A DNA stretch of 20,583 bases from a virus, in the IMG/VR virus record IMGVR_UViG_3300032087_000066, positions 1-20,583 of that record; one strand, written 5' to 3'. Shown here in pieces: positions 1-5,942 of the stretch. The notes beneath the pieces are model-generated. The model had not been told where the DNA came from. It ran no database searches and was given only the letters and a program-made list of their open reading frames with translations. A program made the translations under genes and the position numbers. How positions within the stretch are numbered: position 1 is the first letter of the stretch; every line of letters begins with the position of its first letter.

Positions 1-170
1 CTATTGTTGCAGGTCATGATTCTGCTGTCGCAACTGCGGAGCAAATCAATAAGACTGAAACTTACCGTGATCCAGACAGCTTTGCTGACATCGTTCGTGG
101 TATGCACCTATACGGTCGTAAGATCCTTCGTCCAGAAGGCATCGTTACTGCCAAGTATAACGCAGCGTAA
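1..170 (+). CDS. Major capsid protein, C-terminal 55 residues (5' end outside window)
   Basis: Reading from base 3, an open frame runs without a start to a TAA at 168-170 and ends with the residues GRKILRPEGIVTAKYNAA. Phage major capsid proteins commonly end in this style, with a Tyr/Gly-Arg-rich strand followed by a short Ala-rich tail. Its position just upstream of a run of small virion genes and tail genes fits the usual head-then-tail order. The protein would form the icosahedral shell. Only the last strand and tail are visible, so neither the fold (HK97-type is expected) nor the length can be checked. The next gene starts 14 bases downstream behind a very strong G-rich ribosome binding site, so the two are probably co-transcribed. 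A frame-1 ORF across the same bases is a shadow. Confidence 0.72.
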   Translation, partial: IVAGHDSAVATAEQINKTETYRDPDSFADIVRGMHLYGRKILRPEGIVTAKYNAA

Positions 171-184
171 GGGGGGATTGAATT

Positions 185-670
185 ATGGCATTAGGTGATA
201 ACACACTCCAAGCGGCACGTGGTAACTCACAACGTGGACGTAACCCTTACATGGTTCAAACTGTATTGAACCTAGCAACTGCTTTGTCAGATAAAGGATC
301 AGCTCTTGCAGCAGCAGACGTTGTTCCTGTAATCGCAGTACCTAAAGGTCACTTGATCTTGAATGCAGGTATTGAGGTTGACACAGCATCTGATGGTTCT
401 ACATTTACTGTAGACCTTGGAACTGGTGTAGACGCTGACGTATTCGTTGATGGTTTTGACGGTACATCTGCAGCAGCAGTAGTTGCACAAAACCCTGCAG
501 CATATCAGCCAGTAATGGCTGTAGCTGATGACAACATCGACATGACAATTGCTTCATTGTCTGGTGGTGCTGTTACTACAGGTAAATTCCGTATCTGGGC
601 TGTCCTAATGGATTGTACAGACATGGGTAACGATGGTACTGCAAACGAAGTTGCACGTGACCAAGTATAA
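185..670 (+). CDS. Capsid-proximal virion structural protein (possible head decoration protein)
   Basis: A 161-residue protein directly behind the capsid gene. The N-terminal 25 residues are polar and basic (ARGNSQRGRNPYMVQT). The rest is a Val/Ala/Gly/Asp-rich, probably all-beta segment with alternating hydrophobic residues such as VVPVIAVPKGHLILNAGIEV, ending in KFRIWAVLMD and an acidic tail. There is no signal peptide or membrane segment. The start is set by a purine-rich site (AAGGGGGGATTG) about 5 bases upstream of ATG. Its position after the capsid gene and its small beta-rich composition suggest a capsid decoration or head-surface protein. I do not recognise a named family, so the role is inferred from context. 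A hairpin terminator follows 10 bases after the stop, making this the last gene of the head transcript. Confidence 0.6.
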   Translation: MALGDNTLQAARGNSQRGRNPYMVQTVLNLATALSDKGSALAAADVVPVIAVPKGHLILNAGIEVDTASDGSTFTVDLGTGVDADVFVDGFDGTSAAAVVAQNPAAYQPVMAVADDNIDMTIASLSGGAVTTGKFRIWAVLMDCTDMGNDGTANEVARDQV

Positions 671-679
671 ATAAACTTT

Positions 680-706
680 AGGGGCTGCTTTTTGAGTGGC
701 CCCTTT
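680..706 (+). terminator. Rho-independent-type hairpin after the head genes
   Basis: The arms AGGGGCTGCT (680-689) and AGTGGCCCCT (695-704) pair over 10 bp, including two G-T wobbles, around a TTTTG loop. A short T run (704-706) follows. It lies 10 bases past the stop of the capsid-proximal gene and 14 bases before the start of the next ORF, so it separates the head genes from the A/T-rich ParB-like ORF. The T run is short, so termination may be partial. That would reduce tail-gene expression relative to capsid expression. Confidence 0.75.
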
Positions 707-717
707 AGCACATCTAA

Positions 718-1110
718 ATGATACTCAAGGCTAAAAATAAATTATCTAATTGGGACGTTAGGGTATTCAACATAAGTGAAGTATATTCACAAATGGATGA
801 AGCTGCTTTATTAGATAGAAACTTTTTAGCTGCTATAAAGAAATCACTAGATGACAATGGAATGCTTTGGCCTCCTATAGTTTGGACACAAGAAACTTTT
901 TTAGTTTATTGCCAAGAGCAACCACACAGACAAGACCCTAACAAACTTGTAGACACAAATTTAAAGTATCGTTGTGCTATAGGAAATAATAGATTTAACT
1001 ACGCTAAAGAAAATGGATATACACAAATAGAATGTGTTTATGTTCCAACTTGGCAAGATAAAGACACAGTTCTAGAAACAACTAGAATGGAATACTGTGT
1101 AGACTTTTAA
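718..1110 (+). CDS. ParB/sulfiredoxin-fold-like protein, probable inserted gene
   Basis: A 130-residue ORF. Residues 37-56 (a helix, then DDNGMLWPPIVW) and 85-109 (RCAIGNNRFNYAKENGYTQI) match the order of a ParB N-terminal fold: a helix ending in NG-x-L-x-P-I-V, then a G-x-x-R box, a helix, an NGY/LGY turn and a beta strand. In ParB and sulfiredoxin-like proteins the G-x-x-R box binds nucleotide, and some members are nucleases or CTPases. No helix-turn-helix domain is present, so this is only the small catalytic-type module. Hand counting gives about 32% G+C, against about 45% in the preceding structural gene. No clear ribosome binding site precedes ATG 718; the terminator hairpin ends only 14 bases upstream. 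It sits between head and tail genes, like a recently acquired accessory (moron) gene. The fold assignment is by motif only. Confidence 0.6.
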   Translation: MILKAKNKLSNWDVRVFNISEVYSQMDEAALLDRNFLAAIKKSLDDNGMLWPPIVWTQETFLVYCQEQPHRQDPNKLVDTNLKYRCAIGNNRFNYAKENGYTQIECVYVPTWQDKDTVLETTRMEYCVDF

Positions 1111-1125
1111 AGAGGAAATCCAAAC

Positions 1126-1563
1126 ATGGCTATTACAACAGCAATGTGCACAAGTTTTAAACAAGAGCTTCTTGGCGGTACTCATGATTTGGATACCGAC
1201 ACTATTAAACTAGCACTTATTAAAGACTCACCATCAGGTACGTATGGTGCAGCAACAACTAACTATTCAGATGTAACAGGTAACTCTGATGAAGCATCTG
1301 GAACAGGATATTCAGCAGGTGGACAAGAGCTAGACGGTGCAGCTATTTCTGCAGACGGTACTACTGCCATTGTTGACTTTACTGACGAAGTATTTTCAAA
1401 CGTAACTACATCAGCAGATGGTTGTATTATTTATAACTCTTCACAATCAAACAAAGCTATTTGTGTAATTGATTTTGGTGGCACAGTTAGTGCTACAGCA
1501 GGTGACTTAACTATTGAATTTCCAACAGCAGATGCATCTAACGCAGTAATACGTATTGCCTAA
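1126..1563 (+). CDS. Conserved small phage virion protein
   Basis: A 145-residue protein beginning MAITTAMCTSFKQELLGG, followed by TIKLALIKDS. This N-terminus is familiar from many phage structural clusters, where such proteins are annotated only as virion or hypothetical proteins. After the first helix the rest appears beta-rich, with Gly/Asp/Thr-rich loops (residues 40-70), an IVDFTDEVFSN segment and a hydrophobic C-terminal strand (AVIRIA). There is no signal peptide or membrane segment. The start follows AGAGGAAA at good spacing. The stop is 10 bases before the next gene. In context it belongs to the neck/tail-tip or fibre-attachment group rather than to the head. The exact location in the virion is unknown. 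Confidence 0.6.
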   Translation: MAITTAMCTSFKQELLGGTHDLDTDTIKLALIKDSPSGTYGAATTNYSDVTGNSDEASGTGYSAGGQELDGAAISADGTTAIVDFTDEVFSNVTTSADGCIIYNSSQSNKAICVIDFGGTVSATAGDLTIEFPTADASNAVIRIA

Positions 1564-1573
1564 GAGGTAAGCT

Positions 1574-2320
1574 ATGGCTGTTATTAAGTCTTCAGCATTA
1601 TACGGAACAGGTGTATATAGTGGTTCTGTATTTGGTACTCGCAATGTTTCCTTTGCTTTAACAGGAGTAGCAGGAACAGGGGCGATTGAACCAGTAGCTG
1701 CTGGTGGCTTTGAAATTGATATATCTGAAAGATTAGGTAGCGTATCTGCTACTGGTTCTATTGGAACTATATCTCCTAATATACAAGAAGATATATCAGG
1801 TGTATCAGCAACAGGTGCTATAGGCACACTTACATTTAGCACTTCTCACAGTCTTGCAAGTGTATCTGCAACAGGAAGTATTGGTACACTAGCTATCAGC
1901 AACACTGTTGGACTAACAGGGGTAGCTGGTACAACTGCAGTAGAGTCTGTTTCAGTAGACGGTTTTGAAATAGACATTACTGAAAAAGTAACTGGTGTAT
2001 CTGCTACAGGTGCTGTTACAACAGTTCAACCTGTATTTAGTTTTACTGAGATACTTCCAAGTTTTGGTCTTACTGGTTCTATTGGAACTATAAGTCCAAA
2101 TGTAAAAGAAGAACTAGGTGCAAACGCTGTTACAAGTGTAAGTGGTACAGCCCTAGTAAACACTGTAAAAGTTAATACTAAAGAAAACCTACTGTCTACA
2201 TCTGCAACAGGATCAATAGGTTTTGCAAACTCAAATGTAATTGCAGTACAGTTTAATTTTGAAGCAGTAAAAACAAGATACAGTCGTAGACGAACAGTTA
2301 TATTGCCGAGGGTAGCATAA
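1574..2320 (+). CDS. Repeat-built beta-rich virion protein (VSATG-type repeats)
   Basis: A 248-residue protein made largely of short repeats. The unit V-S/A-A/G-T-G-x-I-G/E-x recurs with its first residue at 32, 57, 77, 97, 117, 142, 164, 189 and 209, so spacing is mostly 20 or 25 residues. Residues 30-65 and 115-150 also match each other as a larger duplication (both contain GFEIDI). The tail (residues 232-248) is basic, ending RYSRRRTVILPRVA. The composition suggests a beta-solenoid or stacked hairpins in a fibrous virion part. The start follows AAGAGGTAAGC. The stop TAA shares its last base with the ATG of the next micro-gene (TAATG), so translation is probably coupled. The function is unknown; a fibre or tail-tip accessory role is inferred from the fibre-adaptor gene nearby. 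Confidence 0.6.
   Translation: MAVIKSSALYGTGVYSGSVFGTRNVSFALTGVAGTGAIEPVAAGGFEIDISERLGSVSATGSIGTISPNIQEDISGVSATGAIGTLTFSTSHSLASVSATGSIGTLAISNTVGLTGVAGTTAVESVSVDGFEIDITEKVTGVSATGAVTTVQPVFSFTEILPSFGLTGSIGTISPNVKEELGANAVTSVSGTALVNTVKVNTKENLLSTSATGSIGFANSNVIAVQFNFEAVKTRYSRRRTVILPRVA
1667..2221 (+). repeat. Coding repeats of 20/25 residues (nine units)
   Basis: Nine imperfect units of 60-75 bases within the 248-residue gene. Each encodes a V-S-A-T-G-S/A-I-G-T-like core. The DNA of the cores differs at synonymous positions (for example GTATCTGCTACT, GTATCAGCAACA and GTATCTGCAACA), which indicates old duplications kept by selection on the protein rather than fresh tandem copies. Confidence 0.75.
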
Positions 2321-2433
2321 TGCCTACAACATCAGCAGAAAGAACAGTGTTAGTTCGTTCACAAAACAGAATAGTATATGTACTAAGAAAAACAACATCG
2401 GCGGATAGAACTGTATACGCAAATGAGGATTAA
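2320..2433 (+). CDS. 37-residue micro-protein with three R-T/I-V motifs
   Basis: A 37-codon gene fills the gap between the repeat protein and the fibre-tail adaptor. It begins MPTTSAERTVLV and ends DRTVYANED. Its ATG overlaps the upstream stop as TAATG, and its TAA at 2431-2433 is two bases before the next ATG, so the spacing leaves no other role for this stretch. Three copies of an R-T/I-V-L/Y-V/A strand are visible: ERTVLV (residues 7-12), NRIVYV (16-21) and DRTVYA (29-34). It probably forms a small three-stranded beta element. The ribosome binding site for the next gene (GAGG) lies inside its last codons. Similar tiny proteins seem to occur in marine phage tail clusters, from memory only. 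The function is unknown; a small tail or fibre-attachment subunit is the natural guess. Confidence 0.7.
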   Translation: MPTTSAERTVLVRSQNRIVYVLRKTTSADRTVYANED

Positions 2434-2435
2434 AC

Positions 2436-2783
2436 ATGAGTTTTCGTTGGCCAAGTAAAGACCCAGATGAAACGTTAGATTACAGTGTAGACTGGTCACG
2501 ATTTCTTGAAAGCGCTGTAATAGACAGCGTTAAATGGTTCGTACAATCTAACTTATATAATACAAAAACAGAACTGCAAGCTGGTCAAACATTAACTACC
2601 GCTTCTAGTAATGCAACTACCGACAGTGTTCAAAACGTATCTCAAACAAATACAAACACTGTTGCTACAATTAATATTGCTGGTGGTCAAAACAATGTAG
2701 AGTATACGTTTTCTTGTCAGATGACAGATGATACAGGAAGCACAGCAGAACGTACAATTAAGCTACGAATGAAAGAACGTTAA
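2436..2783 (+). CDS. Phage fibre-tail adaptor-like protein
   Basis: A 115-residue protein starting MSFRWPSKDPDETLDYSVDW. The W-P-x-K-D-P-D-E-x-L-D-Y-x-x-D-W signature is typical of the small phage fibre-tail adaptor family, an Ig-like beta domain that attaches fibre proteins to the tail. The remainder has the expected pattern: S-V-K-W-F-V in the first strands (residues 33-38), a T/N/S-rich middle, then an N-N-V-E-Y-T-F-S-C strand and a closing RTIKLRMKER. The length is in the usual range for the family. GAGG precedes the start, inside the end of the micro-gene. The next gene begins one base after its stop. Placement beside repeat and nozzle genes agrees with a role at the tail tip. The family name is recalled from its N-terminal signature and was not searched. 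Confidence 0.72.
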   Translation: MSFRWPSKDPDETLDYSVDWSRFLESAVIDSVKWFVQSNLYNTKTELQAGQTLTTASSNATTDSVQNVSQTNTNTVATINIAGGQNNVEYTFSCQMTDDTGSTAERTIKLRMKER

Positions 2784-2784
2784 T

Positions 2785-3522
2785 ATGGCATATGATTATA
2801 TTGGGATTGTTAATGATATAAATCGTAGACTTAATGAAGTTGAGTTAACTGGTGGTACAGGAAGTAATGCAAACTTTCTTACTGCCAAAGGTGAATACTC
2901 GATGATTAAAGATGCAGTTAATTCTGCAATACGTTTTATTAATCAACACGAATATGAGTGGCCTTTTAATCACGTTGAGGAAACTGAAACACTTACCCCA
3001 GGTCTTGTTCGTTACGCTTCTCCAGCAGACTGTAAGGTAATTGACTTCGACAGTTTTCGTATCAAGCGAAATGATACACTAGGTAATGAGACTAAAAAAC
3101 TAAGGCTACTGTCTTATGAAGAATACTTAGAAAAATATTCTGATTATGAATACAACACTTCTACTGGAATAAGAGCTTTACCTGAGTTTGTATTTAGAAC
3201 ACCAGATGAGGGTTATGGTATCGTAGCTCCAGCAGATAAAGCTTATGAAGTAGTGTACGAATACTTTAGATTGCCTGTAGACTTGGTAAACGATACCGAT
3301 GTTCCTACAGTACCAGAACAATTTAGACATGTTATTGTAAATGGTGCTATGCACTTTGCCTATATGTTTAGGGGTGAAACGCAAGAAGCTATGCTTATGC
3401 AACAAAAGTTTGAACAAGAAATTAAACAGATGAGGAGCCTGTATATTAACCGTTACGACTACGCTAGATCTACTGTTGTAAACAGAGGTAACGTTTCTTA
3501 CAACACTATCAAGGTTTCTTAA
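2785..3522 (+). CDS. Head-tail adaptor (gp4/gp11-like tail tubular protein A)
   Basis: A 245-residue protein, mostly helical at both ends with a central beta part. It starts with a helix (YIGIVNDINRRLNEVEL), then a helix-rich stretch with INQHEYEWPFNHVEET (residues 53-68). A sequence such as TPGLVRYASPADCKVIDFDS (72-91) follows, as in podovirus adaptor proteins that begin with tryptophan-containing helices and then a 'Y-x-x-P-x-D-x-x-x-I/V' strand. The C-terminal half has a helix bundle (VIVNGAMHFAYMFRGETQEA and a long charged helix). Proteins of this kind bind under the portal and carry the nozzle, as P22 gp4 and T7 gp11 do. It lies immediately upstream of the nozzle gene, which is the usual order. 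There is no membrane segment. A T7-type and a P22-type adaptor cannot be told apart here. Confidence 0.68.
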   Translation: MAYDYIGIVNDINRRLNEVELTGGTGSNANFLTAKGEYSMIKDAVNSAIRFINQHEYEWPFNHVEETETLTPGLVRYASPADCKVIDFDSFRIKRNDTLGNETKKLRLLSYEEYLEKYSDYEYNTSTGIRALPEFVFRTPDEGYGIVAPADKAYEVVYEYFRLPVDLVNDTDVPTVPEQFRHVIVNGAMHFAYMFRGETQEAMLMQQKFEQEIKQMRSLYINRYDYARSTVVNRGNVSYNTIKVS

Positions 3523-3525
3523 TAA

Positions 3526-5937
3526 ATGCCTACAAATCGTCAGACATACCCCATTAAGTTTGGTGGTGGACTTGTAACTAACATGAGTCCTTTGCAGCAA
3601 GGTATAGACATGCCAGGTTCTGCAAGAGTACTTAGAAACTTTGAGCCATCTGTTGAAGGTGGTTACAGGCGAATAGACGGTTACACTAAATATAACACTA
3701 GTATTGTACCACCATATGGTGCTCCTGTTGTACATGGTGCAAGTCAAACTGGTACAACTTTAATTATAGCTAATATACGGCAGACACCAGAAGCAGCAGA
3801 TAAGTTTAAACTAGTTCATGGTACAGCAGATATTAATGGCTCAACAACTATTAATACTGTCAACGGACCTACCGCAGATGTAAACGGTGCAATTACATCA
3901 AGTAAACAAATACTAGTTGATAACATTGCTTCAGGTACTATTGCAGTAGGACAAGCTGTTACAGGTGCAGGTATTTCTGGAGTTGTTACGGTAACTGCTG
4001 TCGTAGGTAATAATGTAACAGTTTCTTCTGAATTAACTTTAGCAGACGATACAGCCTTACAGTTTACATACAAAACAACTACAGTTCCAATCGACAATAC
4101 ATCAGGAACTATTCAAGCTGGAATGGAGATAGTTGGTACTGGTATTCCAGTAGGTACAACGGTAGCTGCGTATAGCTCACCTAATATTACGCTTGGTACA
4201 TCTTCTTCTGGTGTTGCACTTACACTTACAGATGACACAGCACTAGAATTTAAAACAGAATATACTATTGCATCTGGTGGTGTTACGTTTGATGATGACG
4301 ACAACAGAGCTACACTAACGCTAACAGATAGTTTAACTGCATCTCCTGCAAACGGTGATGCTGTAGAGTTTAGCAGCACAAACAGTAATTATCTTACAGT
4401 AGGTCTTGGTGTTTTCTTAGATACCGTAATAGTAGCTAGAAACGAAAGTATATTTAAAGCTACCAATACTGGATATACTCATGCTAACGTACCAAACTAC
4501 GGAACAGTATTAGTAAACGGTGCATCTCAAACTGGTAGCAGTTTAATTGTAGATGGACTAGATGCTACGCCACAGTTAGGTGATGTGTTTAAAATTGCAG
4601 GTGTAGACTTAATCTATACTGTTACAGCAACACCAACAGTTACGTCAGGTGGAGCTACAATAGCAATTGACCCTGCACTAGATAGTTCTCCAGCAGATAA
4701 TGCTGCCTTAACTTTTTTAAGTACGTCAAGAGAAAATGCTGGTAAAACTAGATTTTCTAGGTATAACTATACTGGTACAGAAAAGATAGCTATAGTAGAT
4801 GGTACAAATGTTCCTGCACTATATGATGGAACTACCTTTACAGCACTTAATGATGCACCCTCAGATGTAAATGCAGCAGAGTTTGTAACAAACTTTAAAA
4901 ACCAACTATTCTTTGGTAAAGATAATTTATTAACTTTTACTGCACCTTTTACAGATAATGACTTTACAGCAGCTGCTGGGTCTGGTACAATATCTGTAGG
5001 AGCAAATATTACAGGTCTTGTAGTATTTAGACAACAACTTATCGTATTTACAGAATCGTCTATATTCCAAGTTGTTGGTAATACTATCTCTGACTTTCAG
5101 CTACAACCAATTACAATTGATATAGGTTGTGTTGACAAAGACACTATTCAAGAAGTCGGTGGTGATATTATGTTTCTTGGGCCAGACGGTCTAAGACTTC
5201 TTAGTGCTACAGATAGAATAGGAGACTTTGGTTTAGGGGTTGTATCTAAAGCCATACAGGAACAGGTTACAGACTTTCTTACAGCTAATACATCATTTAC
5301 AAGTGTAGTTATTCGTAACAAATCACAGTATAGGTTGTTAGGTTACAACAACAATATTACTCAAGAAAACGCTCAAGGTATACTAGGCACACAGTTTGCA
5401 GGTCAAGGTGGGGAAGGTATGGCATGGGCAGAATTAAGAGGTATAAGAGCATACGTAGCAGACAGTAGGTTTTATCAAAACGCAGAAACAATTGTCTTTG
5501 CAAATGATGATGGTTACATTTATCAGATGGAAGAAGGCAACAGCTTTGATGGATCAAACATACAAACTACTTTTGCTACACCATTTATGCCAATTAATGA
5601 TCCAAGGGTACGCAAGACATTTTACAAAATGTTTTTGTACACAGACCCACAAGGTAGTGTGTCCTTTGATGTAAGTTTAAAATTAGACTTTGACCAAAAG
5701 GACAGTGTACAACCTACAAAGATTGACTTTAATAACTCTACAGGAACTGTTGCGTTTATGGGTCAAGCTACATTTGGATCAACAGCGGTATATAGTACTA
5801 AACTAAAAACATTGTTTGAAACACAAATCATAGGAACGGGCTTTGTCGTATCTTTGCAGTATACATCAGATAGCACAGATCCCCCATTTTCATTAGACGC
5901 TATTACGTTGGAATACAGCACTAATACAAGAAGGTAA
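3526..5937 (+). CDS. Tail nozzle / tail tubular protein B-like protein with repeat insertion
   Basis: An 803-residue protein, close in length to T7 gp12 (about 800 residues). The N-terminus PIKFGGGLVTNMSPLQQGID then an 'A-R-V-L-R-N-F-E-P...R-R-I-D-G-Y' strand (residues 27-52) is the usual opening of nozzle/stabilisation proteins in short-tailed phages. These form the hexameric beta-propeller tube below the adaptor. Residues 66-390 hold repeated Ig-like or hairpin modules, including HGASQTGTTLII (about 70) and NGASQTGSSLIV (about 331), and two G-T/A-G-I-P/S-x-G-x-x-V units. Conserved propeller-like segments return after about residue 405, with NFKNQLFFGKDN and LVVFRQQLIVFTESSIFQV; the latter is typical of the family. 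The C-terminus is beta-rich and acidic. It lies between adaptor and fibre genes. The start ATG 3526 follows TAATAA with a weak AAGG site. Confidence 0.72.
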   Translation: MPTNRQTYPIKFGGGLVTNMSPLQQGIDMPGSARVLRNFEPSVEGGYRRIDGYTKYNTSIVPPYGAPVVHGASQTGTTLIIANIRQTPEAADKFKLVHGTADINGSTTINTVNGPTADVNGAITSSKQILVDNIASGTIAVGQAVTGAGISGVVTVTAVVGNNVTVSSELTLADDTALQFTYKTTTVPIDNTSGTIQAGMEIVGTGIPVGTTVAAYSSPNITLGTSSSGVALTLTDDTALEFKTEYTIASGGVTFDDDDNRATLTLTDSLTASPANGDAVEFSSTNSNYLTVGLGVFLDTVIVARNESIFKATNTGYTHANVPNYGTVLVNGASQTGSSLIVDGLDATPQLGDVFKIAGVDLIYTVTATPTVTSGGATIAIDPALDSSPADNAALTFLSTSRENAGKTRFSRYNYTGTEKIAIVDGTNVPALYDGTTFTALNDAPSDVNAAEFVTNFKNQLFFGKDNLLTFTAPFTDNDFTAAAGSGTISVGANITGLVVFRQQLIVFTESSIFQVVGNTISDFQLQPITIDIGCVDKDTIQEVGGDIMFLGPDGLRLLSATDRIGDFGLGVVSKAIQEQVTDFLTANTSFTSVVIRNKSQYRLLGYNNNITQENAQGILGTQFAGQGGEGMAWAELRGIRAYVADSRFYQNAETIVFANDDGYIYQMEEGNSFDGSNIQTTFATPFMPINDPRVRKTFYKMFLYTDPQGSVSFDVSLKLDFDQKDSVQPTKIDFNNSTGTVAFMGQATFGSTAVYSTKLKTLFETQIIGTGFVVSLQYTSDSTDPPFSLDAITLEYSTNTRR
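3721..4720 (+). repeat. Repeated beta modules inside the nozzle gene
   Basis: Two copies of a module beginning (H/N)GASQTG(T/S)(T/S)LI lie about 262 residues apart (residues about 70 and 331). Between them are two further copies of a V-x-G-x-G-I-x-x-G/V-x-x-V unit, each ending in L-x-D-D-T-A-L-x-F (near residues 170 and 243). These copies are divergent at the DNA level. They probably decorate the outside of the tail tube. Confidence 0.6.
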
Positions 5938-5942
5938 AAATC

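Noticed and set aside
4-198. 64-codon plus-strand ORF at the left edge
   Set aside because: It overlaps the capsid C-terminal frame (base 3 to 170), which has a typical capsid ending, and its composition is Leu/Ser/Thr-rich without a ribosome binding site.
1667-2221. Possible CRISPR-like or non-coding tandem repeat
   Set aside because: The repeats are in frame, differ at synonymous positions and lack constant spacers, so they are protein repeats.
3178-3747. 189-codon minus-strand ORF
   Set aside because: It lies antisense to the adaptor and nozzle genes, is rich in Cys, Ser, Tyr and Val as antisense shadows are, and has no ribosome binding site or family resemblance.
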